Positions 1 to 8,256 of a stretch of 64,000 nt of DNA are shown here, piece by piece (position 1 is the first letter of the stretch; each line of letters begins with the position of its first letter). Position numbers and translations under genes: made by a program. Below the pieces are notes generated by a model. It ran no database searches, was not told where the DNA came from, and was given only the letters and a program-made list of their open reading frames with translations. Origin of the DNA: Paenibacillus riograndensis SBR5 (GTDB lineage Bacteria; Bacillota; Bacilli; Paenibacillales; Paenibacillaceae); contig NZ_LN831776.1 of the NCBI RefSeq assembly GCF_000981585.1, forward strand, positions 3,827,187 through 3,891,186, in the 5' to 3' direction.

Positions 1-2
1 AG

Positions 3-1976
3 TATGCTTATGTCTTTGGTCTGCTCTGGAGCAACCATGACGGGTGGACGGACTTTGGAGTGAGCTGCTATGGTCCAACTGCTGTTTATTTGAACCGGGA
101 ATTTCTGTATAAATCCGATATTCATGAAGAAGCAAATCCTAAGGTAAATAAAGGCATTCGTGCCAAGCTGCAAAAGGGCTGGAATTCTGTATGCATTAAG
201 TTTGTGAAGACAGGATCAGGTTTTGGCGGGATTTTTGGTACGCAGCACACCAAATGGAATCCCATGGAGTTTATGTCTCCCTTCCAGGAAAGAAAGGGAC
301 AGGCCGGCTGGATCTATTCTGACGCAATGGACGCGGACTGTTTCAGCGAAGAGCATATTCCGGAATATACTGCTCTGGAAGAGCAATCCGGCATGGTCTG
401 GCACCCCGGGCTTTCCTGGGATAAAGAACAAATGAAGTTGAATCCGTGCACGCGGATTTTCGGCAATACGCCCCACAAGGTGGCCTACCTCTGGTCGGAG
501 CTTAGCCATTCCAGCGCTGGCTCAAAGGTGTGCAGCCTGAAGGGGAGTTCCACAGGGAAGCTGAGGGTGTGGCTTGATGGCAGCGAGGTGTTTTCAGGAG
601 CGCTGAAGACATCGGATATGGCGGAATTCAAGCTGGAGCCGGGGAAGCATGAGGTGCTGGTGGAGCTGTGTTCCTCGGACAACGGATGGGAGTACGGCTT
701 TGACTTCATCATCGATGGGGAAAACGTTGCGTTATCGATTCCGAGGGGGGTAAAGGGGAGCCGTGAACCATGGCTGTATCTGGGGCCTTTTGACAAACAG
801 CTGGAGGAATCCGCCGATAGCATTTGTTCCCTGTACCGTTTGTTTGAACAGGGGGATAGTCAATACTTCTGGAGGGTGGACCGGCCGGATACATGGGTAA
901 GACCTTACTTAGACAATGCTCTGTTCGCCAAATGGAATTATCCCCTGGGGGTTACGCTTTACGGGCTGCTGCAGACCGGAAGATTTTTACAGAAGCAGGG
1001 AATCCTCGATTATGCGGTGAACCATATTACAGAATGCACCAGGATCTATAAATATGCGAAATGGGATGCGGAGCAGTACGGCTATCCCTCGGTAAACAAT
1101 CAGCTGGTGGAAATGGATATGCTGGATGACTGCGGTTCATTCGGCTCCGCTGTGCTCGAAGCGTACAGCGACTCGCAGGATCCTCATACTCCTTACCTGG
1201 TTGAACAGATCGCGAATCATATGGAATATAAACAGGAACGGCTTGAAGACGGAGCCTTCTTCCGCATCTGCCTGAACAGCTTCCAGGAAAATACGCTATG
1301 GGCTGACGACCTGTATATGAGCACCCCGTTCTTAATCCGCTATTACCGGCTGACGGGGGAAGCCAAATATCTGGATGACGCAGCAAGACAATTTAACCGG
1401 TTTAAGAAGTATCTGTTTATTCCTGAATTCAAGATCATGTCCCATGTGTACGACTTTAAGCACAACAAGCCTACCAATGTCCCATGGGGCCGGGGCAACG
1501 GCTGGGTGTTCTTCTCCCTGTCGGAGTTGCTGGAGGTTATGCCGGAAACACACGTGGAGCGGGAAGAACTGCTGAAATTCTACAATGAGCTTGCCGAAGG
1601 GTATATGGCTTTGCAGGGAACCAGCGGGCTGTGGCATCAGGTGTTGACTCATCCGGATTCCTACGAGGAAACCTCCTGCACCAGTATGTTTGTTTACGGT
1701 TTATCCAGAGGAGTCCGCCATGGCTGGATTAGGGAGGACATGAAGTCCAAAGCGGTAAAGGCGGTGAGCAGGGGCTGGGAAGCCCTGACGAAATATGGCA
1801 TTGACCGGTTCGGGAATGTACACGGGGTATGCCGGGGTTCCGGGTATTCCTTCACACCTGAATATTATAAGGTTGAGCTGAACGCGTTGACGAATGATAC
1901 CCATGGTATTGGGATTGTGCTGCTGGCGGGCATCGAAACAGGAAAATTGTTGAAGTGGCTGAAGCAAAAGAATTAA
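3..1976 (+). CDS. Unsaturated rhamnogalacturonyl/glucuronyl hydrolase (GH105, GH88-like), 5' end outside window
   Basis: The reading frame is open to the left edge (first in-window codons read YAYVFGLLWSNHDGW), so a GTG at 60 is only an internal codon and the gene begins upstream. About 657 residues are visible. The N-terminal ~270 residues form a beta-rich accessory region. The C-terminal ~370 residues carry the (alpha/alpha)6-barrel features of GH105: YPLG, a catalytic-type Asp in MLDDCG (about residue 372), WADD, and the WGRGNGW motif (about residue 495). The family removes the 4,5-unsaturated uronic acid from oligosaccharides made by polysaccharide lyases, normally in the cytoplasm, which fits the PL9 lyase 12 kb away. 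The family call is strong; the exact uronate linkage cannot be read from sequence. Confidence 0.85.
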   Translation, partial: YAYVFGLLWSNHDGWTDFGVSCYGPTAVYLNREFLYKSDIHEEANPKVNKGIRAKLQKGWNSVCIKFVKTGSGFGGIFGTQHTKWNPMEFMSPFQERKGQAGWIYSDAMDADCFSEEHIPEYTALEEQSGMVWHPGLSWDKEQMKLNPCTRIFGNTPHKVAYLWSELSHSSAGSKVCSLKGSSTGKLRVWLDGSEVFSGALKTSDMAEFKLEPGKHEVLVELCSSDNGWEYGFDFIIDGENVALSIPRGVKGSREPWLYLGPFDKQLEESADSICSLYRLFEQGDSQYFWRVDRPDTWVRPYLDNALFAKWNYPLGVTLYGLLQTGRFLQKQGILDYAVNHITECTRIYKYAKWDAEQYGYPSVNNQLVEMDMLDDCGSFGSAVLEAYSDSQDPHTPYLVEQIANHMEYKQERLEDGAFFRICLNSFQENTLWADDLYMSTPFLIRYYRLTGEAKYLDDAARQFNRFKKYLFIPEFKIMSHVYDFKHNKPTNVPWGRGNGWVFFSLSELLEVMPETHVEREELLKFYNELAEGYMALQGTSGLWHQVLTHPDSYEETSCTSMFVYGLSRGVRHGWIREDMKSKAVKAVSRGWEALTKYGIDRFGNVHGVCRGSGYSFTPEYYKVELNALTNDTHGIGIVLLAGIETGKLLKWLKQKN

Positions 1977-2089
1977 TTAAGGTAATGCTTCTCCTCCATC
2001 TGATTGCCCATTTATAGTTCAACTCTCACAAAGCTGAGATTTCGCGGTAGCCTGACCGTAACTCTGACTTGGAAATTGAATTATGAAAC

Positions 2090-2869
2090 GCTGTACAGGA
2101 GTCCTGGCTCCGTCTCAGCCGCTCCGATACGAGCGGCATCGAGAATTTGGGCGGCTGGCTGAAGACCGTCGTCTCGCGGGTATGCCTTGACATGCTGCGC
2201 TCGCGCAAATCAAGGCGCGAGGAGCCTTTCACACCGCATGTGTCCGAGCTGGTCTCAAGCGGCGGGGACGTCAGCGACCCCGAGTGTGAGGCGCTGCTGG
2301 CCGACTCCGTCGGCCTCGCCATGCTCGTCGTGCTCGGCAGCTTGAATCCGGCCGAACAGATCGCATTCGTTCTGCATGACGTTTTCGCGCTGCCTTTTGA
2401 GGAAATCGCCCCGATCGTGGGGCGTTCCAAGGAAGCAGCCAGGCAGTTGGCCCGCCGCGCCCGCCGCCGGGTACATGGCTTTGACACGGCCCGGCACGCC
2501 GATCTGGCGCGGCAGCGGGAGCTGGTCGACGCCTTCCTTGCGGCGACGCGCGCAGGCAACTTCGACGCGCTGCTCAAGGTGCTCGACCCGGATGTCGTGC
2601 TCCGGGACGACCGGAGAGCCGCAAGCGGCGCAGCACAAGAGATACACGGCGTACAGGCCGTTTCCGGGCAAGTGGTCGCCGGCGGTGCCCGGGCTGCTCG
2701 CCCGATTCTCATCGACGGAGATGTCGGCATCGTCGTCGCTCCGCGAGGCGAGCTGCAGTTTGTGATCAAGGTCGCGATTACGGACGGCAAGATCGCCGGG
2801 TTCCATATCATCTCCGACAAGGAGCGTATCCGAGAGATGGATTTGGCCGCTCTGAGCGCCGGCGACTAG
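2090..2869 (+). pseudogene. ECF41-type (SigJ-like) sigma factor, 5' truncated remnant
   Basis: The frame picks up abruptly at AVQESWLRLSR, within sigma region 2, with an in-frame TGA just upstream; the first ~40-50 residues of a normal ~290-residue ECF41 factor are missing. What remains is the end of region 2 (LGGWLKTVVSRVCLDML), region 4 (LNPAEQIAFVLHDVFALPF followed by VGRSKEAARQLA) and the C-terminal SnoaL/NTF2-like domain that modulates ECF41 activity. Internal ATG 2147 could only start a protein lacking most of region 2. Base composition is strikingly GC-rich beside its neighbours, suggesting acquisition from a high-GC donor and decay. ECF41 partners (carboxymuconolactone decarboxylases, oxidoreductases) are absent. 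A functional fragment is unlikely but not excluded. Confidence 0.8.
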
Positions 2870-3192
2870 CCGTTCCTCGGCGCTGCGGCATAAGCAGACT
2901 ATTGCGGTGGGGGAGGGAGGGGAACATTGAATTTGTTAACGGGTAGATTGATAATTCGGAGTTTTGAATACGCGTTTGGTCTGCAGTACATGAATACTCA
3001 TCTAATAGAGCAGTAATGAAAAAATATGCCTACAGGGGTTTATAACGAAGAGAAAGTCAAAGAATTTTATTAAAAAACGTTGGTGACGAAGCGAAAAGCC
3101 ATATTAAAATATGGGTTTTACTTAAAGCTGTAGACTAGCAGCGGCGTTATTTTGCAGAAGCTGTACCGGAGGATAAGTTTGGACTATTATAA
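2870..3192. other. Intergenic stretch without recognised gene
   Basis: Composition changes from the GC-rich sigma remnant to AT-rich. Short open stretches (for example MPTGVYNEEKVKEFY from about 3027) end quickly in stops and match no family I recognise; they may be debris. The promoter of the TetR gene must lie at the right end. Confidence 0.4.
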
Positions 3193-3210
3193 TGTCAGTC
3201 ATTACTGACA
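3193..3210. promoter_or_regulatory. Candidate TetR operator (perfect inverted repeat)
   Basis: TGTCAGT-CATT-ACTGACA is a perfect 7-bp inverted repeat with a 4-bp spacer, about 37 bp before the TetR start. Position and symmetry suggest autoregulation by the downstream repressor; this is inference. Confidence 0.5.
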
Positions 3211-3246
3211 GACATTATTGCATATCCTACAGAAAGGGAGCTGATC

Positions 3247-3870
3247 ATGCGCCCAACTAAGCAAGGGAGTGCGGAGAAATTGCTACATGCTGCGATCGAT
3301 CTGATCTCGGAAAAAGGTTACAACGGCGTCACGACGCAGGAAATCGCCACAGCCGCCGAATTAAGCGAAAAAACGCTGTTTCGACATTTCGGAAGCAAGC
3401 AAAAACTACTTGAATCCGCGCTTGAACGTTTTCAGTATGCCGAAGAAATACAAATACTCTTTAGCGAGAAGCTTGTTTGGGAGTTAGAAAGTGATCTGAT
3501 ATCCATAAGCAAAAAATATCATGAGATCATGAACCGTGACCGAAAGCTGATACAGATAGCCTTAAAGGATGAAGTTCATATTCCGGGCTTTAAAGAAAGT
3601 CGATTGCAACATCCTCGCCAACTGTTGACATTATTGACAGAATACTTTAACAAGATGAACGAAAAAGGGAAAGTAGCTAGTTCAAACCCAACCATGCAGG
3701 CATTCACGTTCATGATGGCGCAATATGGTGCGTTCATTAACGATTTGGAAGCCGGCAACAACTATCCTGGTATCAGTCTCGATCAGTTCATACAAGAGAA
3801 CGTGAAGATCTTCGTCAGGTCTCTAACTCTTCCTAAAACACAATGTGAAAAGGAGCTGCAAAAGAAATGA
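3247..3870 (+). CDS. TetR/AcrR family transcriptional regulator
   Basis: 207 residues. The N-terminal TetR helix-turn-helix is clear at about residues 12-50 (AAIDLISEKGYNGVTTQEIA, then LSEKTLFRHFGSK). The C-terminal ligand-binding domain is all-helical and not assignable to a ligand. SD GAAAGGGAG precedes ATG 3247. Its stop overlaps the start of the next gene by four bases (ATGA), so both are translated together. A perfect palindrome upstream (3193-3210) is the likely operator. Target and inducer unknown; the neighbours are only a DUF1801 gene and a dead methyltransferase, which may once have been part of the same regulon. Confidence 0.9.
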   Translation: MRPTKQGSAEKLLHAAIDLISEKGYNGVTTQEIATAAELSEKTLFRHFGSKQKLLESALERFQYAEEIQILFSEKLVWELESDLISISKKYHEIMNRDRKLIQIALKDEVHIPGFKESRLQHPRQLLTLLTEYFNKMNEKGKVASSNPTMQAFTFMMAQYGAFINDLEAGNNYPGISLDQFIQENVKIFVRSLTLPKTQCEKELQKK

Positions 3871-4208
3871 TGAACGAGGATGTTTCCGTTTTTATCGACA
3901 ACCTTAGTCAACCATGGCAAATCGAGGTTAGCAACCGACTGCGACAGATGGTACATCAAGTAATTCCCGAAGCCGAAGAACGCATTCAATACAAAAAGCC
4001 CCATTTCCTGAAACACGGACATTATGCGGCTGTTATTTCACCATCGAAAGATGCCATTGCATTCATGATCATGAATGCATCCGGCCTAACGTTTCCGAAT
4101 GGTTTTGAAGGGCCTGATGAGAGGAAATGGCTAAAAATCCGCAAAGAGGATACACCCGATTACGATTTACTTGCCAATCTGCTGGTTCAGGCTTCCAGCA
4201 CACTGTAG
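3867..4208 (+). CDS. DUF1801 (YdhG-like) domain protein
   Basis: 113 residues, the usual length for a stand-alone DUF1801 protein. Typical features are IxxLSQPWQ near the N-terminus, the central IPEAEERIQYKKPHFLKHG stretch and the FPNGFEGPDERKWLKIR region. The family has an alpha/beta fold related to frataxin-like/YdhG proteins and no firm biochemical role. The gene overlaps the TetR stop by 4 nt, so it is translationally coupled and probably under its control. Cytoplasmic; no signal or membrane segment. Confidence 0.8.
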   Translation: MMNEDVSVFIDNLSQPWQIEVSNRLRQMVHQVIPEAEERIQYKKPHFLKHGHYAAVISPSKDAIAFMIMNASGLTFPNGFEGPDERKWLKIRKEDTPDYDLLANLLVQASSTL

Positions 4209-4209
4209 C

Positions 4210-4515
4210 ATTGACGACTACCTTACTAGCCAGAAGCAAGCGAATCAGCCATTCTTGGGATGGGATTTTTCCTATATTGTGGAAACCGGGCGAATGAATA
4301 GCGACTTATGCTGAGTCGAAGCTGGATATAGGGACCGCCGTGCGCGGAGCGCGGGAGAATCATTTTGAAGTCGTGAAGCAGTCTGAGCAGTTTCTTCATC
4401 AACGATTCTACGATGTCGATTTCGAAGTCGATAAATACAGAGAAGAGCTATACAGCATTGATCTGCATATTGATCGGCAGGGTTACTTTGAGGTGAACAC
4501 AGCACCGTCTTATTA
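4210..4515 (+). pseudogene. Class I SAM-dependent methyltransferase, internally deleted remnant
   Basis: Two fragments in different frames look like the two ends of one methyltransferase. The first (about 4210-4313) reads LTSQKQANQPFLGWDFSY then IVETGRMNSDL, the typical N-terminus of a small-molecule methyltransferase family, and stops just before where the SAM-binding motif I should be. The second (about 4335-4515) reads NHFEVVKQSEQFLHQRFYD then FEVDKYREELYSIDLHID and GYFEV, resembling the C-terminal end of the same family. The core with the GxGxG loop is missing, so the gene is dead by deletion plus frameshift. The family assignment rests on remembered motif similarity. Confidence 0.55.
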
Positions 4516-4523
4516 GTTTATAA

Positions 4524-4563
4524 AAACCCCTCGCATAAAATGATACTTTTACGCGAGGGGTTT
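4524..4563. terminator. Bidirectional intrinsic terminator
   Basis: AAACCCCTCGC pairs with GCGAGGGGTTT around an AT-rich loop, with T runs on both strands. It separates the methyltransferase remnant from the convergent RidA remnant. Confidence 0.75.
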
Positions 4564-4573
4564 GAAGTCGGGT

Positions 4574-4971
4574 TTAAGCTTTAGCCGCCCATATTTCAAT
4601 TTCTATTTTAATTTCCGGTAATCCTAATTCTGAAATATAGCCAACCGTCATCGCCGGGTAATCACTACCGAATAAGTGCCCCCATTTTTCATACAGATAA
4701 CTCCAATCTATTTTTTGGGTAGCCCAGATATTTACTTTAATAATATGCTCTGATGTTAACTCTTCAGAATGTAACACGGTTTGGATATTGTCAAAAGTAT
4801 TCTTGATTTGTTAGTTCATGCTGTCGGGAATGTTACCATTTTGATCCACCCCAATTTGACCAGAAGTAACATACAGCTCAGAATTTCTTGGGATTTTGGT
4901 AATATGAGTGTAGCTACCTACTGGACCATACATTCCTTCAGGGTTTTTTTAGTAATTTTGGAATTCTCCAT
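4574..4971 (-). pseudogene. RidA/YjgF/UK114-family protein, disrupted by frameshift and nonsense mutation
   Basis: On the minus strand a strong SD (GGAGGT) precedes ATG 4971 and MENSKI, then a frameshift in a run of seven A residues moves the frame. The next frame gives a good RidA sequence (NPEGMYGPVGSYTHITKIP, SELYVTSGQIGVDQNGNIP, DSMN), then TAA where Glu is expected, then QIKNTFDNIQTVL and the intact C-terminal half LHSEELTSEHIIKVNIWAT to EIEIWAAKA. RidA proteins are ~125-residue trimeric imine/enamine deaminases. Two independent lesions make this a genuine pseudogene; the distal ORF (4574-4777) alone lacks the N-terminal strands. Confidence 0.85.
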
Positions 4972-5422
4972 TTTAAAGTACCTCCGCGAGATAAGAATGT
5001 TCCGCCGTTTTGACAATTCATTTTGGACACACTTCACCCGTAATAATGAATTCTAGAAAAAAACAGCAGTAGAGTATCCATATCCAAAAGATATAAACGT
5101 TAAAGATCTTTTCTTCATGGAATGAACACTCCTTTCTTAATGAATGCGAAGAGGATGATTTTAAAAGATTATAAAATATTTTATATAAAAAAACGGCTGC
5201 TCCTCGCCGTTTTTTTATTTTTAATTTCAAAAGTATAATCGCTTTTTTCATCATTACCATTTAGTTTCTGTGCTTTAAACGATATTGATAGAATTAAAGC
5301 TGATTTTGAGATTAAAATGATAAAAAATATACTATTATTAAAATGTAACGAGAAGAAAAATGTTGAAAATGAACAATTTTTTTGTCCATTCAAACCATTT
5401 GTATTATATAGGAGGGAGTTAT
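4972..5422. other. AT-rich intergenic stretch with hairpin and a tiny minus-strand ORF
   Basis: Contains a hairpin at about 5187-5216 (AAAAAAACGGC / GCCGTTTTTTT, T runs on both strands, terminator-like). On the minus strand a 21-codon ORF starts at ATG 5118 behind AAGGAGTG and ends at about 5053 (begins MKKRSLTF); it could be the start of a decayed gene or a leader peptide. No other gene is recognisable. Confidence 0.4.
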
Positions 5423-5590
5423 TTGTCTACCCAAATTACATTAGCTGCTACTTTCTTAATCTGTTCTTATTTCATTATTTGCTCTTTGCTTAACGCTACT
5501 TGGTTTGAAAAATTAATTAATTTTCAATCCAAGAGATATGCTTTTTATACAAGTGAGAATTACATGTATATGAACGACGAACAATACTAA
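5423..5590 (+). CDS. Small single-pass membrane protein, unknown
   Basis: TTG 5423 is chosen because a strong SD (GGAGGG, 5411-5416) lies six bases upstream; an ATG at 5360 in the same frame has no SD. The product is 55 residues: a hydrophobic segment at about residues 6-25 (ITLAATFLICSYFIICSLL) then a polar, Tyr-rich tail ending in NDEQY. I do not recognise a family. AT-rich like the following genes and convergent with the AraC gene. It could also be a chance ORF. Confidence 0.35.
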   Translation: MSTQITLAATFLICSYFIICSLLNATWFEKLINFQSKRYAFYTSENYMYMNDEQY

Positions 5591-5619
5591 CAATACAATA
5601 ATGGAATTAAAAATGACTG

Positions 5620-6519
5620 TCATTTTTCCAAAGAGGATTGTATTCTAATATTTTTTCTATAATTCAGTGGTGTCAATCCTATTTCGTTACGAAAAACATA
5701 TGAAAAATAACTCGCACTTTGAAATCCGCATCTTATAGCAATTTCGCTAACGGATCTATTTGTTTCCGTCAGCATCTCACAGCTCTTTTGAATGCGGTAA
5801 CGCACTAGATACGAGTTAGGAGTTTTTCCGGTATATTCATCAAATAATTCGCAACATTTGCTTCGGCAGATAGACCCAGCGGCAGCAATTTCATCAAGCG
5901 TTATTTTTGAAGCATAATGATGATGAATGAACCCAGTCATATTCCTAAGGATAATCCATGACTGGTTTTCGTTAACTTGCCCAGGAACATGCTGTATATG
6001 ATCACTGATATTCGCACAAAGCTTTGCAGCCAAAGAAAGAAGTCGCAGCGCGTTATGCGAAGTGCTGTTCATTTCCTTATAAATTTGTTCTAACGCTAGT
6101 AGGATGTCTTTTTCCCAATCACTTTGCTGCGTAATTAAAATGTAGTCTTCAGTATTAGAACCGAAGTTCTCTTCAAAGTATGTTTTGCCCAAATATCTGC
6201 TTTCTCCAAACAGTGCGGGGTGTATTGCAATGACTAAAAATGAACAATTGACTTTCTTAGAAGAAAAACCATAGTGAAGGCGTCTGCTATTGATAAAAAA
6301 GCCGTTCCCTTTTTCAATATTTACTATTTCGCCATTCACAAAGTATTCCATTTCACCTTCCAGCACTAAAATAAATTCAAGGTCAGGATGCCAGTGACAC
6401 GCAGCAGCGTATTTATCAAATTGATTTAGCAATCCTTTTCGCACGTAAAGTGGGAAATCAGGAAGATTGTAATTTAATTCTTCCGATAAGTCGGAGAATA
6501 CTTCCAGCTTTGCATTCAT
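5620..6519 (-). CDS. AraC family regulator with N-terminal cupin sensor
   Basis: 299 residues. An N-terminal cupin/AraC-binding domain (ACHWHPDLEFILVLEGEMEY, VNIEKGNGFFINS) is followed by two C-terminal helix-turn-helix motifs from about residue 200 (LDEIAAAGSICRSKCCELF; VSEIAIRCGFQSASYFSYVF). SD AAGGAG lies before ATG 6519. It is divergent from the acetyltransferase-HAD operon, with an inverted repeat (6558-6582) between them, so it likely controls those genes in response to a sugar-like ligand; that role is inferred from position. Confidence 0.9.
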   Translation of the reverse strand: MNAKLEVFSDLSEELNYNLPDFPLYVRKGLLNQFDKYAAACHWHPDLEFILVLEGEMEYFVNGEIVNIEKGNGFFINSRRLHYGFSSKKVNCSFLVIAIHPALFGESRYLGKTYFEENFGSNTEDYILITQQSDWEKDILLALEQIYKEMNSTSHNALRLLSLAAKLCANISDHIQHVPGQVNENQSWIILRNMTGFIHHHYASKITLDEIAAAGSICRSKCCELFDEYTGKTPNSYLVRYRIQKSCEMLTETNRSVSEIAIRCGFQSASYFSYVFRNEIGLTPLNYRKNIRIQSSLEK

Positions 6520-6557
6520 AGTTGCATCTCCTTAAATAATATACGATTTTAATAAAA

Positions 6558-6582
6558 TTATATCTAATCTGTATAGATATAA
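6558..6582. promoter_or_regulatory. Candidate operator between AraC gene and acetyltransferase
   Basis: TTATATCTA-N7-TAGATATAA is a perfect 9-bp inverted repeat in the divergent promoter region. A TATAAT box at about 6590-6595 follows on the plus strand, so the site overlaps the likely core promoter of the acetyltransferase gene. Confidence 0.5.
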
Positions 6583-6637
6583 CAACAGTATAATAATACA
6601 ATTTTGATAATTTCAAGAAAGATAAGGGGAGAAAGAT

Positions 6638-7258
6638 ATGACTATGAGAGAGCGAATTGCTTCTGGAAAGTTGTTTACTGATTACTGTGAAGGACTGCCA
6701 GAAGACAGAATGCAGGCAAAAAAGAGAATGCTTGCCTACAACTCAACAGGGCCGGATTTTTTAAATAGGCGGGTTCAGCTTATGGCTGAAATATTTGGAA
6801 AAGAAACAAACGCATGGATTGAACCACCTTTCTATTTTTGTTATGGAACCAACATTGAAATCGGTGAAGGGTCTTACATTAATTTCAATTGTAATTTTGT
6901 TGACGATACTAAAATTATCATTGGAAAAAACGTGATGTTCGGACCCGCCGTAACCATTGCTACTGTGGGACATCCGCTTCATCCAGATTATCGAGGATAC
7001 ATGTACGCAGATCCTGTGCAAATCCATGACAATTGTTGGATCGGTACAAATGTCACTATCTGTCCTGGGGTCACTATCGGTGAAAATACTGTTATTGGTG
7101 CCGGGAGTGTAGTGACCAAAGATATTCCGGCAAACTCCTTAGCCGTTGGTAATCCATGCAAAGTAATGCGAATGATTGATGAACATGACCGAAAATATTA
7201 TTACAAAGACAGAGAAATTACAAAAGAAGATCTGGATGAAGAAGCAAGCTTAAGATAA
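6638..7258 (+). CDS. maa: Sugar O-acetyltransferase (maltose/galactoside acetyltransferase family)
   Basis: 206 residues, the usual length. The N-terminal Mac domain (MRERIASGKLFTDYCEGLPE) is followed by a left-handed beta-helix of hexapeptide repeats (IEIGEGSYINFNCNFVDD; IGKNVMFGP; WIGTNVTICPGVTIGENTVI) with the catalytic His in VGHPLHPD. The enzyme moves acetyl from acetyl-CoA to a sugar hydroxyl in the cytoplasm, probably to detoxify non-metabolised sugars. SD AAGGGGAG is well placed. The next gene starts 23 bp after the stop, so the two likely form an operon under the divergent AraC regulator. The gene symbol reflects the family, not proven substrate. Confidence 0.88.
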   Translation: MTMRERIASGKLFTDYCEGLPEDRMQAKKRMLAYNSTGPDFLNRRVQLMAEIFGKETNAWIEPPFYFCYGTNIEIGEGSYINFNCNFVDDTKIIIGKNVMFGPAVTIATVGHPLHPDYRGYMYADPVQIHDNCWIGTNVTICPGVTIGENTVIGAGSVVTKDIPANSLAVGNPCKVMRMIDEHDRKYYYKDREITKEDLDEEASLR

Positions 7259-7281
7259 ACATTAGCAGAAGGAGAATAAAA

Positions 7282-8073
7282 ATGATTAAGTTAGTGCTCA
7301 CTGATATGGACGGAACATTTTTGAACAGTAACGGTGATTTCAATAGAGAGTTATATCAAGATGTAAAAAAGATAATGCAGAAACAAGGAGTTATTTTTGC
7401 TCCAGTTACCGGGAAGCAGTGTGAAAGGGTTGAAGAACTATTCGGAGATGACGCAAATGATCTTTGGATTTTGGGAGATAGCGCCACCCGTATTAAACAT
7501 AACAGAGAATTTGTTTATGAAAACTTGCTGAGCAACAAGCTTGGTCTTGAAATAATACAGCAACTAGAGGAAATTAGCCTAGATCATATTATTATTGCTT
7601 GTACTAGGAAAGGTGCAGTCATAAAAGACACTGTACCAACCGATATTGTCAGAAAGTCTTACGCTCAGGTTAGACAAGTTGCTGACTTCAAGGAATTAAA
7701 TGATGACTTTGTTAAAATTACGGTATATGACTCGGCGCTTCAATGCTTCGAAACACGTAAGAAACTTTCTACCTTTTTTGAGTCAGCTTACATTGTAGCG
7801 TCTGAGTCAGCTTGGATCGATATTGCTAACATTAATGTTCATAAAGGTACGACTGTAGAACACCTACAGCACCTTTTGAATATAAAGCCGGAAGAGACAA
7901 TGGCGTTTGGAGACGGCTACAATGATCTGGAGCTTCTTGTTCGTGCTGCCTACAGTTTTGCTGTTCGAAATGCTGTCCCCGAACTAAAAGAAGCTGCAAA
8001 TTACATCATAGGATCTAATGATGATAATGCGGTAATGAAAACAATTATTCATATGTTGTCTTTGCGGGAGTAA
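7282..8073 (+). CDS. HAD-IIB (Cof-type) phosphatase
   Basis: 263 residues. Motif I DMDGTFL (residues 8-14) gives the nucleophile Asp and acid/base Asp; motif IV GDGYNDLELL (about residue 210) binds Mg2+; the cap domain lies between, as in Cof-type HADs. These enzymes hydrolyse sugar phosphates and related metabolites in the cytoplasm. It follows the acetyltransferase with a good SD (AGAAGGAG) and is followed by a strong terminator at 8133-8190, closing a two-gene operon. The specific substrate cannot be read. Confidence 0.88.
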   Translation: MIKLVLTDMDGTFLNSNGDFNRELYQDVKKIMQKQGVIFAPVTGKQCERVEELFGDDANDLWILGDSATRIKHNREFVYENLLSNKLGLEIIQQLEEISLDHIIIACTRKGAVIKDTVPTDIVRKSYAQVRQVADFKELNDDFVKITVYDSALQCFETRKKLSTFFESAYIVASESAWIDIANINVHKGTTVEHLQHLLNIKPEETMAFGDGYNDLELLVRAAYSFAVRNAVPELKEAANYIIGSNDDNAVMKTIIHMLSLRE

Positions 8074-8132
8074 TCTATCTTTGAATGATTGTAAGAGTGG
8101 GGAAATTGGAATTTAAATTTCTGATGTCTGAC

Positions 8133-8190
8133 AAAAATCTGAAAACTAAAATCCGCTTTAAAACGTGGACATTAGTTTTCAGATTTTTTT
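8133..8190 (+). terminator. Intrinsic terminator after HAD gene
   Basis: AAAAATCTGAAAACTAA pairs with TTAGTTTTCAGATTTTT around a ~22-nt loop and is followed by a T tract. It separates the HAD gene from the MATE gene. Confidence 0.85.
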
Positions 8191-8256
8191 GCTAAATGAT
8201 AATTAAGATGGCTTCTTATAATTGAAATTGTAAGTTTTATGAAAGAAGGGTATAGA

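Noticed and set aside
2026..2820. 264-codon minus-strand ORF opposite the ECF41 remnant
   Set aside because: Ser/Arg/Ala-rich product typical of antisense frames in GC-rich DNA.
5018..5260. 80-codon minus-strand ORF in the AT-rich gap
   Set aside because: Runs through a terminator-like hairpin, has no SD and low-complexity sequence.
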